64,000 nucleotides of DNA, taken from the NCBI GenBank assembly GCA_949316235.1, contig OX438758.1, positions 15,945,194 through 16,009,193 of the forward strand. Reading direction: 5' to 3'. Both the position numbers and the translations under genes were made by a program. The notes beneath the pieces are model-generated. The model saw nothing but the letters and a program-made list of their open reading frames with translations, was not told the DNA's origin and searched no databases. The stretch is from Oegoconia quadripuncta (taxonomy: Eukaryota > Arthropoda > Insecta > Lepidoptera > Autostichidae). Positions 8,670 to 19,784 of this stretch are shown here, piece by piece; position 1 is the first letter of the stretch; every line of letters starts with the position of its first letter.

Positions 8670-11499
8670 GACAAAGCATCTGAAAGTTGGACTTTTTAAT
8701 GCGGGCTCCATTCGTAGTAAGCATGACGAATTCATAGCAGCGTTATTACAAGAATCCCCTGATATAATGGCTTTAAATGAAACTTGGCTGAAGGATAGAC
8801 AGGATCATTACGCGCCTCGTGTGCCCGGGTATCGACTTCGCCATATTCCTCGGCCCCGTGGCTTACGTAAGGAGCGTGGTGGAGGCGTAGGCTTTTATAT
8901 CCAACGTGGTATCGCCGTGCGATCCTGTTCCCATCCCACCACGCACGCGGAAGTGGAACAACAATGGTTATCGCTGAATCTGAATGCAAAGCGTTTACTA
9001 ATTGGAACTGCGTATCGTCCTCAGTGGGTAAATACTAATAACTTTATTGATTCACTCACAGATACATTAGCGTCATTTTCTCACTATGACTACATCGTTT
9101 TGTTGGGTGACTTTAACATAAATATATTTGATGCTAGCGACAGTAAGACGCTGTGCTAAGGGAGTTCTTGCGTTATTCAAATTTAGATAATTTTATCACA
9201 CAGCCTACTCACTTCACCGGTTCTAGTGCAACACTGTTATATCTAATAATGAGTGATGCGCTTGTTTCATGTACCAAGGTTACTCATATACCGGAACTAG
9301 GAGGCCATGCCATTGTTTTGGCAGAATTTAAAATAAAAAAGTCAAAAGTACCCCCCCGAAAATTAATATATAGGCCCCTCAAAGACATAGATCGGTGTAA
9401 TTTTGATAAAGATCTCCAAATGATTAAATGGGATGATGTTGGTGGTTTGGATAGCGTCGAACTCATGATATCTATGTTTAACGAGTGGATTCTGAAATTG
9501 TTTGATAAACATGCACCTGAGAAAACTATAGTTGTTCGTGATAAACAACCACCATGGTTGACTAGCAACGTGCGGTATATCATGAATCTTCGTAACAAAG
9601 CTCACAACAGGTATCGTGAGACTAGGTCAGCTTCTGATAGGGAACAATATAAAAGCCTAAAATGTCTAGCAAATTCTAGTATCTATGCTGAAAAGAAATG
9701 TTACTTCAATGAATACATTAATAGGAATACTAACGATTCTAGGAACTTATGGAAAAATTTAAAAACCCCTGTCATGCCTGGTCTTGGCGATACCCAAGAC
9801 TTGCCAGAATATTTTGATAATCCAGATCTTCTCAACAGTCACTTTCTTGATGTGCCGGGCGACAGTTGTGTTGATATATCGCTGTTAACCTTCTTTGAAC
9901 ATCACAAACACGGTCCTGCTACTTTCAGACTGGATACGGTGCATGAGAACGTTGTAGCTAAAATCATTTTGGGAATCAAATCAAATGCTCAAGGTTCCGA
10001 TCGCATTAGCATGGACATGATCCTACTGACACTTCCATGTACACTTCTCGCTATAACTGCCATTGTCAATAAGTCAATTACAACATCACAGTTTCCCATA
10101 GCTTGGAAGACTGCACTTGTTCGACCTATTCCAAAGAAGAAAAACCCTATAGACTGCAAAGACCTTCGCCCTATCAGTATCCTACCATTTCTTTCGAAAG
10201 TTGTGGAGAAAGTAGTTAGTTTCCAAATGGTAAAATACTGCGAATCAAACAATATTCTCCCAGAACTGCAATCTGGTTTTAGGAAAGGTCGTAGTACTAC
10301 AACCGCCCTTCTGGATGTTGTTGATAATATACTTTTGGAAATGGATAAGGGTAAGGCTGCCGTTCTCACCTTGCTCGATTTCTCTCGCGCATTTGATTCC
10401 ATCAATACGTCTTTATTACTATCAAAGTTATCGTATTATGATTTTTGTAATTCAGCTGTAAAATTCTTTCACAGCTATCTCGAACATAGAAAACAGCAAG
10501 TAGTAATTACCAAATCTGACGGCGAGAAGCTGACATCTGGTCTCCTTTCAGTAGACAGAGGGGTACCGCAGGGTTCTATTTTGGGTCCCTTACTGTTTAT
10601 CATCTACAGTGCTGATATAACCAATTGCATTAGAAACTGTGAATACCATCTATATGCAGATGACGTCCAGTTATATGCACCGGTTGAGTTGCATGACGTT
10701 AAAAGTGCGTTTCACAATATTGGAGAGGATCTGAATCGCGTACACTCTTGGGCGAAACGGAATAACTTAGTCCTTAACCCCTCTAAATCTAAATTTTTAG
10801 TTATTGGCACTAAGAATAAGGTGCGGGAAATCGGTTCACATGTTCTCGACTTAAATATAGATGGGGTACCTATTGAGCAAGTCTCGGAGGCTAGAAACCT
10901 AGGTCTCATCTTCGATAGACATTTACGTTTTGAGAGTCACGTGGTTGAATTGGTACGTAGTTGCTTTTATAGACTACAGAGTTGGACAGTTTCTCAGTTT
11001 GGATATTCGTGTCAGGCTGTGTGAAACCATTATCTTGTCCAAGCTAAATTATTGTTTATCTGTTTATGGACCGTGTCTATTTCAAAAGTCAAAACGCCTG
11101 ATACAACGGGTACAGAATGCGTGTGCCAGGTACTGTTTTCACATACCCCCTAGAACTCATGTTACACCTTACCTTAACTCGTCAAATATCGTAAAGATGG
11201 AAGGGCGCCAGAAATTGCTTTTTACGAGTCTGTTATTTGAAACGTTGAAGACTAAGCGCCCTGAATATCTGTACAGAAAACTTGTATGGCGTTATGATCG
11301 CCATAGTTATGACGCAAGGCAATGTTCCTATGTGTTTCGGATTCCTAGGCATAACACAGCGGCTTTCCGTGGCGGTTTCCGTTACCTGGCGTCTAAGTGC
11401 TGGAATGATCTGCCACCGCCTCTGCGTGGTATTCAATCAAAAGCGGTTTTTAAAAAAAAGTACCGAGAGTACTTACTGATAGCACAAAAACGCGGGTAA
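8662..11499 (+). pseudogene. LINE-A ORF2: AP endonuclease and reverse transcriptase, two frameshifts
   Basis: The N-terminal endonuclease shows 'LKVGLFNAGSIRSKHDEF', 'MALNETWL', 'GGGVGFYI' and 'VLLGDFNIN'. A frameshift near 9147-9159 moves to the next frame ('LREFLRYSNLDNFI'). The usual 'LSDH' motif reads 'LGGH' (9297-9308) and the usual 'LLDLI' reads 'LLYLI', so endonuclease activity is doubtful. Reverse transcriptase motifs follow: 'DLRPISILPFLSKVVEK', 'LQSGFRKGRSTTTAL', 'DFSRAFDSI', 'GVPQGSILGPLLF', and the catalytic 'YADD' at 10653-10664. A second frameshift near 10990 leads to the C-terminal region ('LCETIILSKLNYCLSVYGP' to the TAA at 11497). The protein copies its own RNA at nicked target DNA. 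Damage is light, so the copy is fairly young. Confidence 0.85.
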
Positions 11500-11543
11500 C
11501 GAATAGGCAGCCGCTTGATGTTGTTATATTAAAATGTATTAAA

Positions 11544-11863
11544 CACGTAATATAATGTATTTTTTGTGTATGTTTGTATGTTTCTTATATGTATATTCGT
11601 ATCCTATTTGTGTGTGTTGCTCGATATGTTGTGTGTCTATACACGAGTGCTGATACCATTCGTTTTGCTTGGAAGTGTGTAAATTATTTAAATTTGCACA
11701 CTTTTAGGTGGGACGAGTGGTATCAATACTCGTAACACGTAATATAAGGTATTTTTTAGTGTAAGTTTCTTATATGTATATTCGTATGCCATTTGTGTGT
11801 GTTCATCCGCTTGGTACGCTGTGTGTCTATACACGAGTGCTGATATCATTCGTTTTTACTTAC
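11544..11863 (+). repeat. 192-bp tandem repeat with hairpins in the LINE-A 3' UTR
   Basis: CACGTAATATAA... starts at 11544 and again at 11736, with shared blocks such as TTTCTTATATGTATATTCGTAT and CTATACACGAGTGCTGATA. The first unit carries an imperfect inverted pair, ACGAGTGCTGATACCATTCG near 11643 and its complement near 11714. A second stem is possible between AGTGTG and GCACACTT. The 3' UTR is what the reverse transcriptase recognises in LINEs, so duplicated stem-loops here may matter (inference). Confidence 0.6.
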
Positions 11864-12304
11864 TTTTTACTTACTTAAAAGTGTGCAAATTTAAATGCCC
11901 TCAATAATATTATAATTGTATAGCAAACATGTATATCGGACAATGGTGTAATCTGACTCGTTACATGAACTATTTACATGGTTTTATAGTTGTTGTGTGA
12001 TTATTGCTACATATATATATTTTGTTCATATTATTATTTGGGAAAATAAACAGGTATACATTAATGTTACCGTTATGCGCGAGATACGCGCATAATCTCA
12101 ACTCTTTGGTTCTGGCAGAATTATCAGCGTTGTGGGGTCTCCCTACAACTTTATGCTGAGTCAGATCCAATTCGTTGGCCTGGTACAGGGCGCACATAAA
12201 TTATAAAATTGTGTGGCTTTTTGTACTTTTATTGCTTGTTGTGAATTGTTTCTGTGTACCTTGTATTTCTGTCAGCGAATAAAGTTATTCTATTCTATTC
12301 TATT

Positions 12305-14288
12305 AAATTTGTTTGTCAAGTAAAATGCACAACTTACCTTATGAAAATAACAGACATCGAGCTAATGATTTATTAGAGATTATACATACAGATGTACACG
12401 GTCCACTCAACCTTACAGGCTTTACAGGTGAAAGATATTTTGTAAGTTTTATTGATGATTATAGCAGACTTGCTATAGTATACTGCATCAAACAAAAAAG
12501 TGATGTGTTTGATTGTTTCTCTCAGTACATAAAATTGGTACAGAACCAGACTGGTAGAAGGATTAAATAAGATGCGACAATGGGAGAGAGTACATAAACA
12601 AAGATTTTTTCGGCTTGCAAAAGAAGAAGGTATTTATTTAAATCCAGCTCCACCCTACACTCATGAACTAAATGGTGTTGCAGAAAGGTATAACAGGACT
12701 ATCATGGATAGAGCCCGTTGCTTGCTAGCGGAAGCCGAAATTGACAAATGTTATTGGCCTGAGTGTATTAAAATTGCAGCGTATTTGGGTAATAGGTTGT
12801 TAACAAACACATTGATCAGAAAAACACCATATGAAATATTCTTTGAAAAAAAACCAGATGTAACAAAGTTAAAACTCTATGGCTGTATAACATTTGTAAG
12901 AGTCCCTGAGGAGTGTAGAACTTCAAAATTAAACCCAAAAGCTGAAAAAGGTGTACTTGTGGGATACACAGATATGGGTTATAGAGTGTTAGTGAAAGGT
13001 AGAGTTATTATAAGTCGCCATGTGAGATTTGTAAATAAGACAAAGGTGTATAAAGTTTGTAGATAATGATGATCTTGAAGATATTGAAAATGAACAGGAA
13101 AGCATGAAAATTAGCAATGATAGAAAAATAAGACACAACGAAAATGAAAAGAAAGAGGATGAAATTAGTAAAGAGAATATGGAGGTAAGGGATACAGGAC
13201 GACCGCAGAGAACAAAGAAATTACCAGGCAAATATAATGATCACGTGATGTATGTAAATTTTTGTAATGCTTGTATACCCGAAAGCTTTGATTCTTCAAA
13301 GCTTCTGCATTGAATAGTTCAGAATCTAAGAAATTGAGAAAAGCCATGGATGAAGAGATGAATAGTTTAGAGGAAAACAAAACATGGGAGATAGTTGACG
13401 AGCCTATGGACAAGGAAATAATAGAAGTTAAATGGATCTACAGAATAAAATCTAATGGAAAGTATAAGGCACGTGTTGTTGCTAAAGGTTTTCAGCAAAC
13501 GTATGAAGAAAATGAAGAAATGTATTCTCCTGTAGCAAAAATTACTACTCTAAAAGTGTTATTGTCAACTGCATGTGTACAAGGATGGAAAATTGATCAA
13601 ATGGATGTGGAACAGAAAATGGATGTTTTTAAATGGCAAAATAAAATCTGAAGTACATATTTACCCACCAGATGGTTACGATATTAAACCAAATAAAGTC
13701 TGCCTACTGAAGAAGGCATTATATGGATTAAGAGAAAGTCCTCGTGATTGGTATGAGTTTCATGATAAGTATTGGTTTTAAAAGATCCAACTATGATTAC
13801 TGTTTATATACAGGATGCATAAATAATGAGAAAATATATATAATTCTGTATGTGGACGATTTATTAATATTTGGAGAGAACTGCACTAGTATAAATAAAG
13901 CAAAACAAATGTTGCGTAATAATTTTCGTATGAAGGATTTGGGACGTGTGAAACAGTACTTGGGAATAGACATAGAATATAATCCCGATAAAAAGAATAT
14001 TATGCTCTTGCTGATTCAGTTCAGGAGGTGTTACCAATTAAAGGTGTGTTGAGTGATGTTGGTGTAACTCTAAATAACAGCATTAAAATTTATGAAGATA
14101 ATAGCGGTGCTATTGCATTATCTAAGAACGGTAAATTTTCAAAGAATTCTAAGCACATCGACATCAGTTACCATTTTGTGTATGATTTTGAAAAGAAAGG
14201 TTTAATTAGTGTTCAAAAGATTTCAACTGATGACCAACTAGCCGATATTTTAACAAAGGCCTTGTGTAAGGTTAAATTTCAAAAGTAG
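12305..14288 (+). pseudogene. Ty1/copia pol: integrase, reverse transcriptase, RNase H, fragmented
   Basis: The integrase core gives 'LLEIIHTDVHGPLN' and 'FIDDYSRL', then after a deletion and frameshift near 12572 'YTHELNGVAERYNRTIMDRAR' with the catalytic Glu, and 'KLYGCITFVRVP'. Reverse transcriptase: 'KWIYRIKSNGKYKARVVAKGFQQ', 'YSPVAKITTL', a frameshift near 13620, 'KKALYGLRESPRDWY', another near 13770, then 'YVDDLLIFGE' with the catalytic 'YVDD' at 13849-13860. After a large deletion near 14010 comes the RNase H end: 'IYEDNSGAIALS', 'KHIDISYHFV', 'DDQLADILTKAL'. Gag, protease and the integrase zinc finger are missing. At least four lesions make it a dead copy. Confidence 0.88.
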
Positions 14289-14445
14289 AGATGTCTTTTA
14301 GGCATTAAGGTATTCAACCCGAATTAAAATTAAAAAAAAAAAATTAGTTATGTAAGAAATTATAATATTATATAAGTTATATTGATGTTCCTTGACAAGT
14401 CTGTGTAAGTAGTTTAAGTTTGGGTTAGTGAGTGATAAATAAAAT

Positions 14446-14453
14446 CAAGGAGG
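14446..14453 (+). other. Polypurine tract of the copia element
   Basis: AAGGAGG directly precedes the TG of the candidate LTR, as in copia elements, where it primes plus-strand DNA synthesis. Confidence 0.5.
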
Positions 14454-14668
14454 TGTATTGAAATTATGATTTTAATTATCATTCCTTTTAATGTAAGTTC
14501 ATTATTTTGGAACGCACCCTCTATGCTAGAGTTATGTATATATACCCTGTGGTTGTTGTTGCTCTTCTCTCTGATTTAGATATTTTTTTTCTATTTGAAA
14601 AACAAATTGTGTTAATTATAAAAGTGCATACTTACTAAATAAAGGAATAATTAATAAGAAGAACTACA
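14454..14668 (+). mobile_element. Candidate copia 3' LTR (about 215 bp)
   Basis: It begins TGTATTGAAATTATG after the polypurine tract, contains CTAAATAAAGGAATA (polyadenylation signal) and ends GAACTACA. The size and TGT...ACA ends suit copia. No matching 5' LTR is present in the window (the candidate at 1436 differs), so the borders are inferred from context. Confidence 0.5.
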
Positions 14669-14754
14669 TTATTTTATGTCACACCAATTTAACAAATTTA
14701 AAACCTATTTAAATTAGTATTTTATTGGTGCAAGGACGTTATTAATGTGTAACA

Positions 14755-16150
14755 ATGAAGAGGATAGACCGAATATTTAATGCTATGGGCATAACTAATA
14801 ACGGCTTCGAAGTCGAAGAAGATGGTAAGTATGTTTTTGAGGTTATTATTGCAATAAATAACATGTATACACACTACAATTTGCTAAAATGATATACCTA
14901 CTGCTTGTTTTAGTTAACTTTACTTTGCCTTCTGATGTGGAACTTAACGACGGCGACGGAAAGAATTTAACTTCTGAAATTGTGACGGTATGCAACATTG
15001 AATCAAGTGCAGATAATTATTTAAACTCTGAAATGGTGACGGTATGCAACATTCAATCAAGCACAGATAATAATTCAGGAACTGGTAATGCTGATCTTTT
15101 ATTTTTCTTCTTTTTTATCTTGTTTTAGTTTGAGATGGGTTAGCATTTTAAACATGTTAAATATACTTTATCTGTTTTGCAAAATTTATGCACTGCATTA
15201 TTTTTAGTCGACGTTGACATTACTTCCGGTGTGATGGAAATGGTGACGATATGCAACAATGAACCAAATGCAGTTGATTCACAAACGGGTAAGGTTGAGC
15301 TTTATTTTTTTTCTTTTACACGCTTATTTATGCATGTGATGGGTTAGAATTTGACCAAATTAATTTACCTTTCAGCTGAGACTACATCTTTCTTAGACGA
15401 GGATTTCGATTCACCCATGGTGCCGATGTATTCCCCATTAACCCCATTAGTGGTTAATAAAAAAGCTATTTCAAGGGAAATGGATTCTTCTCATTGCCAA
15501 CTTAGGGGAAGAACGTCGTCACCACTACGACCTATGTCTCCGCATACCTTTCATTTGTATCAGACCTTAAGTCAAGCTGATCCTTTTAAAAACGTATCTG
15601 AAACGCAGATAGAAAATTATGATATTGAAATTGAACCTGAGAACTTAGATGAAACATTGCAACAAAATGCTCAATTGAAAGAAAAACAAACTGACTTTAA
15701 TAGTGATTCAGATCCCGATTTTATACCAAACACTGGCGATGAATCAAGCAGTGATAAAGATATTCCAGTAAGACCAAAAAAAATAAATGTCGTTGCTGTT
15801 GTGCACAATTCAAAGGAAATGAATACGCTTGTAATTCCTGATATCGCTACAAAGGAGGTTGAAAAGGTATCAACATCTTCTGAAGACAATACCAATGACG
15901 TGGATCCTGGGAACAGTGATGATTCTGAAAGCGTTTTACAAACTAACGAAGGAACTAGAAACTTCAGGAAGTCGACCAAAAACGGGACGTAAGCGTAAAC
16001 ACGTGGATTATACAATGCGTGAGAAAACAGAGAAAATACGCAAATTTACCTTATCAAGGCAAAACTAAATACGTTAATTCCGTAGTATTTCGTGATTATA
16101 TTTGTTCATGCAATAAGAAATGTCATCAATTTATTTCAAAGGAAAAAGGG
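14755..16150 (+). pseudogene. Four-exon gene resembling the N-terminal half of the DUF7869-like family
   Basis: Exons 14755-14824, 14914-15084, 15208-15288 and 15376 onward have GT-AG borders, and all three introns are phase 1, giving one continuous frame: strong evidence for a real spliced gene. It starts 'MKRIDRIFNAMGI'. Exons 2 and 3 carry three copies of an 'E(I/M)VT(V/I)CN' repeat. Exon 4 is acidic and Ser-rich ('DFDSPMVPMYSPLTPL', 'SDSDPDFIPNTGDESSSD'). After a frameshift near 15970 it reads 'KTGRKRKHVDYTMREKTEKIR', then after a second near 16045 'GKTKYVNSVVFRDYICSCNKKCHQF'. The basic 'GRKRKH' block and Cys pattern resemble the region that precedes DUF7869. Homology is lost after about 16150. 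Confidence 0.55.
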
Positions 16151-16289
16151 AACAGGAATTCCAAAAGTATGTCTCATTCCAAGTAACATTTTGGGTTTTA
16201 GAAAGGTTTTGAAAAGGTTCCTTTGTATGGACAATTTGCTCGTAAGTCTTAGTAGGCTCAGGAACGTTATGTTAACCTTTTACTAACCT

Positions 16290-18330
16290 CCTGTGTGCAA
16301 AAAGGGCCCACGTTTTAGAACCTTTCTGAGAGCTACGGCCAAACCTATAGCGCAAATCCAGAACCTTTCGAACTATTAACACCGAACCCAAATATAACCT
16401 TCACAACCTTAATTTAACGTTAATATAACCTTGTAGGTCAGCTTTTAAGTTCTCAATGGTTACTTGGATGTAACCCTATGGCAACTTAAAACCTTTTTCA
16501 TGGACATGAATAAATGCCTTTCTAGGACTCTCGGGTTTTAAAATGTTTCTGTGTAAGATTTTCTTAAACAGAAACACAAATCGTGAATTAATAATGACGC
16601 CATCCCTGCCATTATACTTTTCAAAATGGCTATGGCTAATTCATAAAAAATTTAAGTAGCTTGCTGAAGTCAGGAAAAATGAAAAAATTGGTGCGACTGG
16701 CACATTATTGTTAAACTTTAGGATAATAGTGCTGTATACAAGACGGGCCTTTCGTAAGTTAAAAATTAACCATTTCAGAACTGTAACAGCTAAAAGCTTT
16801 GCTAAAATAAGAGCTAAAGGTAATCTCGTGGAGCTACTTAAAACGACAAGGTTGTTTTCGCAACTATAAGGTTATCACCAGGAGTAGCTCAAGACTTGCA
16901 AGTCGCGAAAACAACGGCTGAGCACAAATAGTTGCTTGTAAAATTTGGTTGTGGGAGGACGTGTTCATCTACACTCTACAGGCTGCTCTTAGAGTGCAAG
17001 TAAGTTCCTATTTTTTTCATTATGTCTGGTAGGTAGGTACCTACTTACCAAACTAATTATACCTAGGTATACCTATTTCGCGACTTATCTCACTTTGTCT
17101 TGGGCAGGTAGTTATACTTTAATCTAGGCGCACGCGAGGCTACTACCTTCGTCCTAAATCATCATTATCTTTTAATTTTTATTTTCTGCTTTTAAGGCCT
17201 ATAAAATGCATCTTATATAATATATAAATTCTTTATTTTACATAAAAGCCAAAGACTAGGTATATAAACTGAGGTAGACGCGCTCTACTTTATGAAACGA
17301 ACATCGAAAACCAATCCTCGAACAAAAATATTGACAATATTACACACACGAATAAACAATATTTACGTAAGTGTAACTGTTATAGCAATATATTAAGACA
17401 ATAAGAGTATAACGGTCCTCGAGTGCACCCGACGACGCGACGCTGGAATTCGGGGTTTCCCCGTGCTTCAGAAGCAAGTATTATTACACCAAAAAACGAA
17501 GATTGCCTTATACTTTGGGCGAGTTAGATAGTCGTGCGCATGTAATTTGGTAATATAATAATGAGAATATTATTTACAATACTATTAAAACAGAGAATTT
17601 ACGTATAAATTGCTGATACTTACGAAATAAAATAAGTACGTCGTTGTAGATTATGTAACTTGAACCATGTGTAGGTACCTATTACAAAATTCTTACCTAT
17701 TACAAAGGTGTGCCAGTGGTTGGGGTCAGTAGTGACAGACAAATCAAATCAAATCAAAACATGTGTAACATACATAACACGACATAACTGTCTTCTATAA
17801 AAAGTTACCTTTCATAATTAAAGCAAACGAACTTAAATCTACGATCACTTCTATTCATACAATTAATAATGCACTGGAACTTATTATATCCATCTTCTTT
17901 AAAATCAGTCAAAATGTTTTATTTATCAGTCGAAAACACCGTAACTATGACATACTTTTTTGCGTTTTCTGGGCATCTAAAAGCAAAAATATAAAAAAAA
18001 AATGTCACAACCGTCCCCCACAACATTTGTCACAACCGTACCCAACGCATACTTTCGAAAATAAAAAATCGCCATGACTGGGCCAAGTAATCTACGTAAA
18101 AACTAATCACTCGTAATCAACTACCAATATTCAACTTATAAACAAAAAAATATGTGATATAATCTATCTGTATACAAATAACAGTAAATATTAAAAGAAA
18201 TGAAACAAAAAAAATTACTTTTGACTGTCGTATTCCGTATAGTTTAGCTGTTATGAAGACTGTCACTACCGTACTCTGGCACAACCGTACCCAGTCTACC
18301 CTACGACGGTATCAACATGTCGATGTGAAC
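16290..18330. other. No gene seen; repeats and possible gypsy leader
   Basis: It contains AACCTTTT/GGTTTT-type words (16190-16550), two interleaved inverted pairs (16831-16915), the near-palindrome GGTAGGTAGGTACCTACTTACC (17029-17050), a TATATAAACTG box near 17260 and four CACAACCGTACCC-like words (18004-18292). The stretch before the gypsy pol may hold that element's leader or gag remnants, but no gag frame could be read. Confidence 0.35.
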
Positions 18331-18332
18331 TA

Positions 18333-19784
18333 AGCAAGCCACCCGTACTTCGACATCTTAAAAAGGTATCATGACGTAACTAAGCTTATCTCGTTCAAGG
18401 ACATACCCCCGCACTCTATTAGTCATCATATCGAAACGACCAGACCGCCAGTGTATACTAAGGCCCGGCCGTTACCACCAGACCGTTACAAGGCATAGGA
18501 CGAATTTAATCACATGGTAGAGTTAGGTATTTGCCGACCATCCAAGAGTGCATGGGCCAGCCCATTACATGTGGTTACCAAAAAAAATGGACAATTAAGA
18601 CCTTGTGGAGACTACAGACGTTTGAACGCAATGACTGTACCTGACAGATACCCAGTACCACGTATGCACGATTTTACATACATATTAGGTAACAAGACTA
18701 TATTCTCACGATTAGATGTAAACAGAGCGTACCATTGTATCCCTGTAAATGAAAAAGATATATGTAAAACAGCCATCATAACACCATTCGGACTTTTTGA
18801 ATTTCAGCGCATGCCCTTTGGTCTGTGTAATGCTGCACAAACCTTCCAACGTTTCATGGATCAGAATGTACTTTCAGGATTAAATACCGAATTAGGATCA
18901 GATTTCTATTTCCCATATTTGGATGACGTCATCATAGCTAGTAAAAGCATAGAAAGTCACAAACAACATTTAGAAGCCGTTCTTAAAAGGTTCAATGATT
19001 ATGGGATAACCATTAACGTATCTAAACGTGTATTCGGTCAACAAGAAATAGAATTTTTAGGCCACCATGTATCATCCAAAGGCATTCGCCCACTCAACGA
19101 AAAAGTCGAGGCAATATTAAGGTATCCAAGGCCGGAAACCATCTCCGACCTGAGACGTTTTCTTGGAATGGTCAACTTTTATAGATCAAACATCCCAAAT
19201 GCAGCTGAAACACAGGCAGAACTTAATACTTTTTTACATAACGCGAAACGTAACGATCGTACTAAAATTAACTGGACAGAGACGGCTATACAACAATTTG
19301 AACTGTGTAAGGCAAACTTAAAGCAGGCAGTGACGTTATCGCATCCGCTACCCGATATTCCCTTATCGCTAACTTGTGACGCATCAAACACGTGCGCCGG
19401 AGCCGTGTTGCAACAGAAGGTTGACGGAAGATGGGAACCTCTAGGTTATTTTTCCAAAAGGTTTTCAGATGCTCAGATAAAGTACTCAACTTATGATCGA
19501 GAACTCACAGCTATTTACATGTCAATACAATATTTTCGAAAAATGTTTGAAGGGAAGGGAACCTCTAGGTTATTTTTCCAAAAGGTTTTCAGATGCTCAG
19601 ATAAAGTACTCAACTTATGATCGAGAACTCACAGCTATTTACATGTCAATACAATATTTTCGAAAAATGTTTGAAGGTCGTCAATTAGCTATTTATACAG
19701 ATCATAAACCTTTAACCTTCGCTTTCAGTAAAAAAAGTAGTGACAAGGAATTACCAAGACGTACAAGACAATTATCATACATCA
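18333..19784 (+). pseudogene. Ty3/gypsy pol, first part: reverse transcriptase and RNase H
   Basis: The open frame begins about 18333 ('YFDILKRYHDVTKLISFKDI', 'HHIETTRPPVYTKARPLPPD'), meets an in-frame TAG at 18496-18498 and continues '[22 protein letters not shown]'. RT motifs: '[14 protein letters not shown]', '[14 protein letters not shown]', '[20 protein letters not shown]', and 'YLDD' at 18916-18927. Connection and RNase H follow: '[13 protein letters not shown]', '[12 protein letters not shown]', '[16 protein letters not shown]', '[21 protein letters not shown]', 'IYTDHKPLTFAF'. A 124-bp tandem duplication at 19433-19680 breaks the frame. The gene is then split by an R1-clade insertion and resumes at 20694. 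It copies retroelement RNA into DNA. Confidence 0.9.
19433..19680 (+). repeat. 124-bp direct tandem duplication inside gypsy RNase H
   Basis: The segment from GGGAACCTCTAGG (19433) through TTTGAAGG is repeated at 19557 with no difference over about 120 nt. The spacing of 124 is not a multiple of 3, so the duplication causes the frameshift. Confidence 0.92.

Larger units (their letters stand above)
7266..12304 (+). mobile_element. LINE-A: CR1/Jockey-group non-LTR retrotransposon, nearly full length
   Basis: It contains ORF1 (7292-8044), a bridging ORF (8004-8669), ORF2 with endonuclease and reverse transcriptase (8662-11499), a long 3' untranslated region with a 192-bp repeat, and a (TATTC)n tail (12287-12304) preceded by AATAAA. 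Microsatellite-like tails rather than poly(A) are usual for CR1-type elements. The left border abuts truncated gypsy sequence on the opposite strand; the right border abuts copia sequence. No target duplication could be found. Confidence 0.8.

Noticed and set aside
8732..8989. Minus-strand frame opposite the LINE-A endonuclease
   Set aside because: The sense strand carries clear endonuclease motifs; this is a shadow.
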